Shown: positions 24,601 to 36,600 of the stretch, piece by piece
How the letters are laid out: the number at the start of each line of letters is the position of its first letter
Position numbering within the stretch: position 1 is the first letter of the stretch
Source of the DNA: Liolophura sinensis
Lineage: Eukaryota > Mollusca > Polyplacophora > Chitonida > Chitonidae
DNA length: 64,000 nt
NCBI RefSeq assembly: GCF_032854445.1
Contig: NC_088302.1
Coordinates: 53,352,046 to 53,416,045, forward strand
Direction of reading: 5' to 3'
Translations under genes and position numbers: made by a program
The notes under the pieces: generated by a model
The model's database searches: none
Told to the model about the DNA's origin: nothing
The model's input: the letters and a program-made list of their open reading frames with translations, nothing else

Positions 24601-25457
24601 TATATGCAGTTACCAGCAAGCTTGGTACAGTACTGGAGTCCAAAAAGGACAATCGTAATACAGATTTGCACGTGCTTTTGAAGGAGCTAGTATTATCAAA
24701 AGGCTGACCTAGGGCAGGCGGTCCGGAAATCAATATTTTATGATTTTTTTTGTAAGAAAAATTTCGGTGTCTCGGAGTCGGTGTGAAAGACTGCAGTTAA
24801 CTGTCTCTAGTTTGGCGTTGATGTCCGTCATGCCTCGCTATAATGTCGCGAACGAGATATGTTTTGTATACTAGTATATCTCCACCAGGCTTAAACATCA
24901 CTCTAGTTAAGCCCTAAGAAGTGCAGATTTGCGCTCGACCCTTACTTCGCGAAACCTCACAAGAACTTATTTTAGGACTAAAATGTATAAACTTCAGGGT
25001 TATTTCCAATTCTTCGTACAAGACGCACCCTCACTATATCCAGATTACTTGTATTGGAAATTGGCAAAACATTTCTGTTCATATTATTTGTGCAACAACT
25101 ACACAATTACTTATCAACTGAAAAGATCACTTCAAAATTTGAGCTTTGATTCATTCTTGTGTAAGGAACTTAACATCTTCAGATGTGTACATTCTACAAA
25201 CCAATCTGGTAAATTGAAGATGATACTATGTTTCCTTAGCGATGCTAGAAGACATGGTGTCAGAATATGATTCCATGTTGAAATAACAGGAACAAGTGTG
25301 CCACATACAGTATAATGATTTGTATCAGTAGCACAGGCCAAATGTATTGAGTCAACACTCAGAAACATAGCATTCTGTCAATTTAACACATTTGATTTTA
25401 CAGTTTTGGACGTGTGAAAGTGGTGGTGGTGCGAATGTGACAATTTTCACATGTATA
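21628..25457. other. 3.8 kb with no recognisable gene
   Basis: Open frames at 24398-24733 (-) and 24929-25270 (+) reach 110 codons but show no recognisable domain. Between about 23750 and 24110 the words attggta, gtggcgcac and tacattg recur at roughly 50-base spacing, perhaps an ancient decayed array. Confidence 0.4.
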
Positions 25458-25625
25458 AGATGTATTTATTTATTTAATTCATGTTTACACCGGGCTCAAA
25501 AATGTGTTACTTATGTAATACCGAGACAAGCGACCCTCGCCCTAGAAACTCGACAAACCTCCTGACTGCAAAACCGCAGCATAGCGAACGGAAGCTGGAT
25601 TTGAACACTCACTGAGCAAGGTCAT
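25458..25625 (-). repeat. decayed SINE relic
   Basis: The order tatttatttaattcatgttt, acaccgggctcaaaaatg, then ggaagctggatttgaacact follows the inverted family-2 layout (tail, centre, B box) at low similarity. Confidence 0.4.
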
Positions 25626-25884
25626 CTTACAAAACAAATGGCACACGCATGAGAACTAAGCATGTGGCGAGATAACTGGGACGTATTATTCCCAGGGAAC
25701 ATAACTGCATGCAGATGGAAAGTAGGCCTACGTTTTGTTACTTCTATGGTACAGATGTAGGCCCTACATGAAATGATGTACCTCGCAGATATGCATTCGC
25801 ATTAGTTCATATAGAGCTTTGTAATACTGATTTGTTGTTACTTGATTTGTAAACTTACTCTGTAGTCTGACCGTCAGATCTCGT

Positions 25885-26430
25885 GTATGTATAGCCCCTT
25901 CCAGATTTTTACAACCAGAACCATCATTTAGCCCCCATTTCGCGCTTTTACATATAGAAACTTCACGCATGTATAGCCCCCCCCCCCCCCCCCCCACCCT
26001 CTGGACTTTAACAAACAAAAGCATCGTTCACATGTAACCCCTTCCGGACTTCAATAACCAGAACCCTCTTGCACATACAGAGCCTTCTGGACTTTAACAC
26101 CAGAACTATCGTTCACAAATAGCCACTTCCGGACATTTACACCCAGGACAATCGTGCATATATAGCCCCTTCCGGACTTAAACAACCAGAACCATCCTGC
26201 ACATATAACCCCTTTCGGACCAACAACCAGAACCATCGTTCACAAATAGCCCCTTCCGAACATTTACACCCAGAACCCTCGTGCATATACATGTATAACC
26301 TATTCCCGACATTAACAACCAAAATTTTGGTGCATATACATGTACAACCCCTCCTGGGCTTTTGTGCAACCATAGCCTTCGTGCATATGTAACCTCTTCC
26401 GTTCTCAACAAAACCTACGTGCAATGCCTT
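25885..26430. repeat. about 44-bp diverged minisatellite with a poly(C) tract
   Basis: About 12 units of the pattern agccccttccggactt, aacaaccagaaccatcgt, then gcacatat vary in length from about 40 to 60 bases. One unit contains a run of 19 C at 25977-25995. Minus-strand ORFs rich in Gly-Ser-Gly are repeat read-through. Confidence 0.8.
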
Positions 26431-28239
26431 CTGGATTTTATATACATTTAGGAACTTCGTGGGTATTCAATCCCGGAGTTTAGAGGCTGATCGAGTCTTC
26501 GTGCATAGCCCATAAGGAAGTTCAGTTCAGTCATGTTTAGATGTACGTTTTGACAACAGCTATCATTAAAAGCTTAAGAGAAACGCGCTCTTCCAATGGG
26601 TTGTAGAACATTTGTTATACCTTACATATGTCTGTCATATTCGGAGTTTTGAGGCAACACAAGTTGGACATCGCTCCATTCGGAGGCACGGGACAGCCTC
26701 TGCATTGCAGAGCTTTTATCAGCAAGCAAAGTCAGGGCAACATCTGTAGTACGTGCATTTTATGGATATTTTGGGTCTATAAACAAATTGCACATCACAC
26801 TGCTTAGAAAGACGTTTAAATCACCAGCGTTGCTTATTGATTCCAAGATTGAGCAAGACGGTCACAAGCGGCAAAGATCCCGGGTATTGTTCCCGTGCCA
26901 TGTATAATTGCCATGCTGCTCCGTAGCTCTTACTCAGCTCTGCGTACATTTGTGGCTTGTGCAGCAAGCATTGGTCTCCACAAGACTAGAGCAAGGCCGA
27001 GCCACGAGTCTAATAGATAAACTCCAGGTCGCATGACCTCGATATCGGTCGTAATGGTGCAGCCTGCGAGACGATGTTTTACAGACAGGGGTAGGTCGCT
27101 CGGGAAATATGCGAGGATCTAGCCGGATTTCTACCATTAATGGGGGAGATACGGTAGCGGCACGCCACCGGCCTCCCCGGGCCTTGTTTGCTGCTGACAA
27201 CCCGCTAGCCTTTCCTTCAATTAACCAAGCGCCATCTAGTGGCGCTGATCTGTCAATTCTCCGGAGACCACACTTGATTGGTCGCCTGGAACTTTAGTTA
27301 TCTGCAACCAGCATGACTTGCTGGGAAAATGGTCTACGAGCGCTGAAACCAAACAGGATTGTCCGGTTGGATGTATCACACATTTTCTTTAGAACTCCGG
27401 TGGAAGTTCTAATCCAGATTCTTCTTAGTGTTTCATGTTCTAAGTTACTGTAGCCTTAGAAGAACAGATGGAGAAGTAAAAAGGGTTAATGAATATTGGA
27501 GTAAAGCTGCGACCAATTCTTCCGCATTCTAAGGTACTGCACGATTTTAAAGATGATATGTAGGAAGTAAACGAAGTGGGATTTAAGGTTTTTAAAAAAT
27601 AAGGTTGTATAGATCATCTGTGATAACGCAAGTTTGTCTTAAAGTGAACTGTTGACAGGTGTAAACACCCCGTTGTAACTTTACCAATCCGCTGCCTCGT
27701 AACATAGTGAAAACGCAGCTACACTTCAATGTACCATGGTAAAAACGTAGCTACACTGATGTTCAATGCCACAGACTAAAACGAAACATACTTATATTAG
27801 TAGAATTATAGGTGACTTTCACTCGCAGCCATGTTGAATCTCATGGCCTCTCCTGCAGTGCGCATTTCGCTATCAGCACTTGACCAAGAAATTCTTTTGC
27901 ACGTCACCTCTACTGTCCTTGGTGTGATACATGTTCTTAGCCACTGATATGGTACAACATTTCCAGCGACATACCTTCATGAGTTGGAAAACAAAACCTG
28001 ATCTGACAGATATAACATATAGATTGTTTGGACCTTCGAGACTGGAATAATACTGACGCTAACTTCTATACAGCGGCATAAGACAGAGACTTTGTAAATT
28101 CCGCTCCCACAGTTCCTGGGACCTTTGTGACAATAAGACGTTCGTGTGCATGGCCGTACCGAGGAGTCTATGGCCATCGTTTGCTGAAGACCACTTGTCT
28201 TCCATCAATACGATGTGTCGTCAGCAACTTTGCCAAAGG
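26431..28239. other. no recognisable gene; locally CpG-richer at 26860-27330
   Basis: The stretch 26860-27330 has more GC and CpG than its surroundings and carries an inverted CCAAT word in ttgattggtcgcc. It could be an upstream promoter or non-coding first exon of the KSR-like gene, but nothing in the sequence proves it. Confidence 0.25.
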
Positions 28240-28350
28240 TCGAAGGTTTGCACCTCGGTTACTTGCACCCATAGAACTAACATCCATCGTACAAGTGAAG
28301 AAAATTTCTTAGTATGGGGTTAACCCATTGTCAAACAAATAAATAAATTA
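28240..28350 (+). repeat. decayed SINE tail
   Basis: catcgtacaagtgaagaaaa, then tttcttagtatggggttaac and caaacaaataaataa keep the order of the family-2 3' end with numerous changes. Confidence 0.5.
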
Positions 28351-30252
28351 ACGGCATCGACTTTTGCAAATTTCAAATATATTTATGGTAGGGATTTTTT
28401 TTCAGTTGGAAATCACATCGGCACCAGGTTATAACATCAAAGGACGATGTACTTTACGGTATAATTGCCCTGATCATAGATTGTTTACGTCGATTCCATA
28501 CGCCATTAAGATGAACTATATACTCTATAAAACCCACTCCATATTTTGCCAAGAGTATGCAACTTTCGTGTTTTCAGAAGGGCTGTTCTATCCAAGGTCG
28601 TGCACGTCGTAAACAATAATAAGTAGCACGTGCAATGTTGATCACTTATGGGCACTTAGTCAGTGGCCAGAAGGTGTTGACAACCGTTGTCTCCAGCTGC
28701 AAATGTTTTCTCTCCAGAAACTCGGACAGCTATAAGCCATACGCATGTGGCCAATGCGGCACTTATTTTGAAATGCACTTCTTTTGATTTCATCGAATGG
28801 AGAGCAGGAGATCAGACAAAATTCAGTGCTGGTTATGACGTAAATGTGTTCGTTTGAATTAAAGAACTAACGGAGATTTTGTACAGGTAAACAAAGGAAC
28901 TACATCGCCGGCAGTATCACCTGTCTATTATCTCGAAGATTCTTGTTTTTGGACAAACAAAGACTTAAGTAATATGATTCATGTACACCGCGGGCTACGC
29001 TTCGAATCAACTAAAGAAATGAACCCAGTGCAAAATGCATTTAATAACTGAAATAGGCATATCGCACACAAGGAAGATTAATCTAAGGACCATTGGGAAG
29101 TAAATATTTCTTTCACATTACCAAGCCATTTAGGATGTAGACAAATTAGAACGTTAAATACCATTGCATTGACATAATCGCAAAATTCCAGCCACAAATA
29201 GCACGCAGTTCTTATACAAGGAAAGGTGATTTATAACATTAGGTTGGTGGCATATCAAATAAAAGTAATCACAAGTTTTCTGTGAAGTTCCCCGGCAATT
29301 ATAACATAGACCACGCTCCAGGTGCCAAACTCGAATTTCAGATTAATATTCCACTTGGCACTTTATTTGCAACTGTTCACGCAAGTGCGATGATGACATA
29401 AAGCAATGATTTGCATAATAATATAAGGGTAAAGCTCCCGTTTATGAATAGACAATTTACTTATCAAAACCGCTATTATCTCGCATATGAATATGAAGTG
29501 TGATGTAAACAAAACAAAGCATATATCGCCGTTAGCGTTATCTGGTGTTTATCTGGAAAGTTCCTATGGGGACATAGAAGTCCTTGATCTCAATACTTCT
29601 TGTTGCCATATGCCTCTTAATCTTGGTTAATATTGTATCTTTTATTATGGTATTTTCATTTGTTCTGTGCCTTAATATATTATGCCACCACAGTTGATAA
29701 TAAATATCACCGTTGATATAAAGTTATACCCAAATATTATTATCTCATATGTTGAAATCATTCACGCCAATCAATTAAAATCATCAATTCAATCAGTAAA
29801 TTTATCAGTACATCTCACTTGGTAATTGATCAGTGTGTAACATAGGCATGTATCCACACATTATGTGTTAGATTAACCACTTACCAATTAATTTACCAAT
29901 ACGTTAATCCATAAAATCATCCAGTATTTCAATTAATCAATGTACAAATCACTTAACCTTTGGCACTTAGAATATGCTAGGGTGGACACAGCAGTGGGTG
30001 CCCCCAGGCTGTCTGTCGATAGACACACCTGTGAACTCGCAATTACGACATAACGTAAACGCCTTAAGTGTAACCTGCTGTCCCCGAGCAAATCCCGATA
30101 TATCACCCAACTGTTGTTGTGAAATTCTGATTTTCCTGTGGCGTTAGAATTCCACTGATGAACTGTTATTTTAGACTGATCAAGAACATTCTTAAAGCAT
30201 TTTAATCAATATTTGGCCGATTTCTTCATTATCGATTGTCTCGGGGCTACAG
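28351..30252. other. no recognisable gene
   Basis: AT-rich sequence. From about 29750 to 29960 short words such as caattaatcaa and accaattaatttacc recur, giving low complexity. No exon could be supported. Confidence 0.45.
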
Positions 30253-30354
30253 AACGGCACGGCCACCGGATTCCACGTTTAGACATGAACTGGTCTTTAC
30301 ACCTGATGCGGAAACCTTCGTTACTGTATACAGATGTCCGTCGCCTGGCCTCAG
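30253..30354 (+). CDS. candidate upstream coding exon of the KSR-like gene
   Basis: An AG (cggggctacag) precedes an open stretch of 102 nt that ends in ctcag followed by gtgtgg. In the frame starting one base in, it reads 33 codons ending VTVYRCPSPGL plus a two-base AG. The next exon at 30580 begins with a single base before its codons, so the phases match and would make a serine. Another frame is also open, and the encoded segment has no motif I recognise. It would not supply the missing first C1 histidine. Confidence 0.25.
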
Positions 30355-30579
30355 GTGTGGGCTGTATCGCTGGCATTTATCTTTGCGTGGCAAAGCATTG
30401 ACGTCACAAGTCCCTGAGTTCAAAAAATCATTACGTCACAGATAGCGATTTTATATATATTAGGCCGTTATGTAGTCAGCTGGTAGAGTAGTTTCGCCGG
30501 GCGAATAGCTGTTCGTGGACATAAGCTGTACTGTGGCTGTAACCCCTCTTTACTGAAAATAAGTGCTTGTGTTTTGCAG

Positions 30580-30666
30580 CATGACTGCCGAATTAGGGAA
30601 CCACGAACGCTGCAGCACCTGCAGAAAGGCAATCTTCAACAAGCTGTACCATTGCAAGCATTGCAG
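30580..30666 (+). CDS. KSR: KSR-like exon A (C1 finger, first half)
   Basis: Acceptor tgttttgcag, donor gtaagt. One leading base, then codons from ATG, ending in phase 2. Encodes the first four zinc ligands (CSTC and CKHC), with KHC shared with KSR C1 domains. The ATG may be internal or the true start. Confidence 0.82.
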
Positions 30667-33600
30667 GTAAGTCTGCCGCTGTGTGCCTTACCATAGTTTT
30701 CACTAGGCCTTCATGTGTGCTCGGCTATTTCCCCCTGTCCAGTGTGATCGGCAAAACCTGGTGCTGATGGGATACATTTGCAGCCGTCAAACACAGGGGC
30801 CTAATTACTATTCGTCTGGCTGACTGTCTCTTTATCATGCACTTTTGTTTTACCTTGCACCTGTCTACATGTATGTCAAAGATACATAAATGTTTCAAGG
30901 AAAGTGCTGGCTCATGAAGATTAAAGGGATGTTTTGTATAATGATAAAACTCAGAATATAAGTGTGTGAAGTGTACAGTTCGTCCGATTGGCGATATTTT
31001 AAGTAGAAGGCTAAAGTAGATGTGTTTATTCACGAAAACCCTTTGCACAGTCAACCTATCAAATGTGCCCCAGTGATTAATGTCTGTGTTTTCCTAAATT
31101 ACAGCGGTCGATGTAAACGACGATGCAAGCATTCTGGGACAACTAGCTGCAGGAGATGCGCACGCAAGCGAACGAAAAGAGGTAAAAGGTGTTTTTGCTG
31201 CACATATGTACATGTGTAACTGCTCCTGTAATATTCATTATGTGTACTTTTAAGCATTAAGTGGTTACAATTTGGGATCAAAAGATACCCTCACAATGAG
31301 GGTTACGCCATGTTCTCGCGAAATTCAGTTACCATTGTCATTTAATAGCAGGGCTGCCAGTGTATATCATTTGGAATGCGAATGGTAAGGTGCTTTTTGC
31401 AATGGATTGTAGACACTGTAGAACTGTGTAGATAACAATCCCCTGGGGTAGAATGCCTCCATCAGTTGAAACATTTTCTTCATGATCTTTTTTTTTCAGG
31501 AGAGACCCACTGGTCAAAAGTTTTGCAAGCCAATGAAGTCAACTCGAACTTCGTCATTTTACCTTGCGCTGACAGCTGTGGAAGTTTCCACGTTGAAGTG
31601 TCCGACATTTGCACCTGTAATATGAAAGGAAGGGTCAGCAAAGATGGTGGCGTCCTCTCCAATCTGTACGAAAGGTTTTGCCAGTGGTTGCTGTCAAAGA
31701 AGAAAAACCCTACTCCGACAGGCATGAGACCTGGGGACAAAAAACGAAACAGCCGTAAAGGCTCAGGGCTAGGCATCGACCTTGGCTATGTTAGTTTTGA
31801 CGAGGTCGTGTTGAATTCTCCCATAGAAACTAACAGAGAGTTTTCCTTCTCTCGTCCGTATACGATGTCCTCGTCGGACAGTTGCTCGTGTTGTAGTTAT
31901 TCAACGACATCGTCCCTCAGCAGTGCCACCTTTGGCATTGCCCTAGCGGACGGGCAGGTAACGGACATTGTGGATAGCCTGGTGCAGAGCGGGTCCTCGG
32001 AGCGGTCGGCCCATTTCCAAGATTTTCCGATAGGTCACTTCCCAGAGGCAGCAGCGGGGCATCCCCTGGATGAACCATCAGCCAACTGCCAGGAAGCTGC
32101 ATCGGCAAACTTCCAGGATCCACAATGTCTTGTTGCTGGAGAGCAACCGCTTCAAGAAGAATTCCAGGATGAAGTTTTCCTTCCGGTGGATAAGTTCTGG
32201 TCTCTTCAGTTGTCCAGGCATTCCAAGATAAATAACAGAGCTAGAGAACGCCGCCACACTTCATTAACGACGACTTTAAGTTGTCCTCACAAAACTTCAT
32301 CCAAAAGCTCGACAGACTGTGACGATGGAAAACTAGGTCTAGCGTTGTGCTCCACGTGGCCTCTGCTCGCATATCCCAGCCAGGAATACGGTAGGTTCAC
32401 GATGATCATATGTTAATATCCAAAAGCTTTTTGAAAGAGCAAGCTAGTATTTGCGCTGTCCACATTGGTTACACGTGGACGTTTTTACGTTGCTAATTTA
32501 CCTCATTTGCTCTTACCAATCTGTACCCAATTAGTATGTTCATCATAATTGATATGCTTTTGACGGACTTGCTTTCCATTTACACATTTTTTCAGCGTAT
32601 TTTTTTCGCATCACCTGTACACACTCCTTTACGGGCATGTCATACAAGTTCACAGTACAGGTGAAGAAATGCTCTCTCCCTAGTTTGAGGCAGCAGTGCT
32701 ATTTATTATAACGGCAAACAGGGCACTCACGCAAATTTATCAATATATCGCATTAGTTGGCAATATTATCCGAAAATAATATTGCCTATGTTTTGTGGGT
32801 AGGTATCGATTGGCTAGCTGTCTGGACAGGGGCGGTGGACGTCCACGCCGGTGGAATGGTGTGTTCCACGTTCGCGTCATTGCTTTTCACCGGTGGCCAG
32901 AATTATTGCCTCATTGCCGCTTAAACGAAGTCATGTGAAATAAATCAGCTGTTAATTGAATAAAAATAGCACCTGGATAAGATTATTTAAAAGATTCCTT
33001 CACTGGCCGCTTTTTATGGTTGCTTAGCCCGTGAGGAAAATTGGATTTTTCGTTTATTTTGGTCACCAGAAGGATTGCTGATTTCTTAAGTCTGCTTTTA
33101 GACACAATCGATGAATATGGCGGTGCTAGGAAGACCACCTACTCTATTTTCGGCTCATTCATTGCGAATCAATGAACGAGCGGTATTTTTAGCCCGGTTA
33201 AAGCACTTGCGGCTGCCAGAATATCATTCTCTGGAGATCCATTGAGATAAAATAAATTTCATGGACGCACTTCAGTAGCCTGGTTGTTGTGAATATTTCA
33301 TACGACCAAACATGGTCAAAGACACGTTCTTTAAGGCTGTCATGTAATCTTTCCTGATTTAGTCCAAGGTTCTATAGCTGTAAACATATTATTCTTTCAG
33401 GTCCGCCCGACGAGGTGAGGGATGAAGTACATGTATATGTTGATGAGCTGAGTGAGCAGTTTTTCAACCCTTTGTCCAGGTAGGTCAAATATACAAACAT
33501 TTTGTCACAGTGGGTTTAAAAACTCAAAAGCAAAAATGTTTATTCCACTCACAATTTATCCTGTATAAACCGTTCATATTTAAAATGGAAATTTTTAGTC

Positions 33601-36600
33601 ACCTTTTAGTGGGCCAGTAACTTTGTCAGAGGCCGATGGTTTACAACTGATCGTGTTAACATGAATTAAAGAATAATAAAAACAAAATGAAAATTAAAGT
33701 CATTTGTTCACGTACAGATTTTTTCTCCAATAGCAAGTGGTAACGTACAATTAAGAAGTTCCAGTCTGCTGATAAAGTGTGCAACGTTACATTGGTTGGT
33801 TGGTTTGTTTTTCGCTCTGCGCACCATGAGTACAGCTAGCTGATGGACGATTTCTGTGTCAACTTGTGACAGCTTGATGGATTGTATTAACCAACTGGCT
33901 GTTTCAGACTCTTGTTGGGTAGTCTTCTTGAAAACATGCTTCTATTTTGAGCAGGCTGCCATAGGCAAAATCATTTTTCCACATGGACTTATATTTGCGA
34001 CTGATGTGTGCTGATGATGTGCTTGTTTTGTATCAAATATCCAGCATTGCTATATTTTTCGTTTTCTGTTTTTCCCAAACTCTTCGTCATATAGAATAAA
34101 CTTTCCAAGTGTTGGAATAATTTAGATATAGACGAATGCTGGCAGACTTGAGGTGGTTGTCCCCTCTACAGTATACACTGGAATAGCCATGTCGCGCATT
34201 CTGAAACTGCCAGCTGCTGGAGAGGGGGTTTCTGCCACACAGCCTTTGTGGGTTGATAAGTGGTACTCCTTCAAGGTTATCGGCAAAATAAATCCTTGAA
34301 ATTGGATAAGTGTACTTCATCGGCCCCCGGTGGTTATATTTTTTAATCGCCCTATTCCGCACAGTTTGAAAACCGCCGTAAGGTGCTTTGGGTAGGTTGG
34401 TTCCTGATAAATCAGGCGTACTTCATTTTAGGAACTGTCCCATTTTAAAAAGACGTGGATCTTCAGCAATTTTAATTACTAAAACATTCTTTGCCTTGTC
34501 TCCATGACTAAATATCAACGAAATGATTTCTTCTCCAAGAATTTGGCTTTTCTGGTGAACATATTTTACCCAACACATTGGTGAAGGCACAAACGCAACA
34601 CTATAGCCTCGGAATAACCCATGTACAGCTAATTCGCTTTTGTACCCAACGGCTAACTTCTTGTGGTGGACTTACTCATACAGTTAGTCTTCTCAGTGAA
34701 GCTACTGTGTCTCTACTTTTCACCAAAGCTAATGTGTGCAAATATAGAAAAAAAATCAACAGGATTCAAGTTTTGTTCAACTCACATTCCGGCTTGCTCT
34801 CCAAAATATTATTTTGTTGAAGAAATAGTGGTTTTGACGTTGTTTTATCAAAACGTGTTGACTCAAATTAGAGGAAAAGACCCTGTAAGGTGGTCTTTTG
34901 GCTCATCGACGAAACAGGGTGTCAATCATCGGCCAACCCCAACCCGCAAACTGGGTCATCGACAGAAAGCCACTGCAGTGCTGTTCACAGGCTATTTCAC
35001 GCTATAGCCATTCGTATGCAGTACCTGTCATCATTCCGCACTGTTGACTCCAGATATGTTTATACAACATTATGCAGAAATTATGCATTCAATTCTCCTC
35101 TACCAGCATAACACAATTTTAAATTTAGTTTGTATTCTGTCAAAATTATGCATTTCAGGCAGACACTGTTTTCCGCAGAAATGAAAATCCGGAACGCTCT
35201 ATTTCCAACTCACTATAATAAAGCATATGTATTCAGAAAAAAATTATTGTTGGAGGGGGATTTGATACATCCGCAAAGGGCCAAATCCATGCGGTACCGA
35301 TTTCTTTCTTCGCTGGCCCAGTCGTTTAATGCGTCGTTCTCGATGCACAAAATAGGTCCTTAATCCAACGTACTCTGCCGCTTTTCCCATCACCTATAAG
35401 CCTGACTGTTGTCGAATAAGGAAAATATTCTTGATTTATTTATTTATTTGATGGGCGAAAATTGTTCACGAGCTGAAAGAAAGAATGAAATAAATGAATA
35501 ACAATAACCCGGGGTGTGCGGGGTTCTGTGTTCAGTTGCGAACATTTGTCACAATAAAGATGTATCAAACTTTTCGTTGCAGACGGCAAGCGTCTAACCT
35601 GAGTGATTCACTAGGAGACTGTACCATACCGTTCGCTGATTTGGAGTTTGGGGAATGTATTAGAAGTGGCCGTCGACAGCAAATCCACAGGTGAGCATTT
35701 CGTCGGAACTTACCAACGACAAATTTGTCGTTCTAAGGAGAACTGTGTAGGTAAATGCCTTAGTATAAACGAGTGAATGATTATAGCTTGACGCCACTTC
35801 GTCAGTATTGCCATATCATTGTAAGAACGTGTTTACATCAGAAGACAGTAAACGGTTTTCGATGCGATAATGAGAACATCCAAAATCAAACAAAGGTAGA
35901 CGGACATTTATAATCGTCTAAATTAACTTGAACGTCAGATAAAATTCGAAAACCAATTCATATTTTTAATATATATAACGTCCTTCAGTGTAGGTTGTTG
36001 GTATTTATACTGTTATTGTTTAGTTTATAAGCAAATGACTGAGGCTGGTCAGTACAATGGCAAACTTTATTCAGACTCATCAAGATTACTGGTAGGAGTG
36101 AAATGATGACGGTCTTCCTGTATCACGTTTACAGAGGCAGGTGGCATGGTGACGTCATCATCCACACATTCCGTGACCTGGACGATGAGGAGGTAAAGTT
36201 CTTTCTGCGGGAGGTGTCCAACATGAGCATGATACGTCATGACAACATTACGCTGTTCATGGGGGCGTGTCTGGAACCTCCGACGCTAGCAGTTGTCAGC
36301 GGGTAAGTCCAAGTTATCCTGATTGTTGCTTGATCAGTGCCTTAGCATGTACTATGTGGCCGCTTGAAATGACACGCCAAAGTGTTCTTCTTGAACGGTA
36401 GCTCTGCAGAGGACCTCAAAAGTTCTACACTTGGGGTATGATTAGACGGTAGACCATGGCTGCCTATATGTTAATGGCAAGAGATTACTAGTGATCTTGT
36501 AAGCAGTTAACATAAAGAACCAGTTGAATGAAAAAGTGAAAAGTCTTTATTAAATTCAACCTCCCAGTGCGAGATTGAATCCAGTTCGTATGTACTCCTG

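Noticed and set aside
24398-25270. Open frames of 111 (-) and 113 (+) codons
   Set aside because: No family signature, no splice or poly(A) context, and the length is compatible with chance in this much non-coding DNA.
30465-30530. Possible tRNA-like sequence (gtagtcagctggtagagtag)
   Set aside because: Good A-box resemblance only; the B box and stems are missing.
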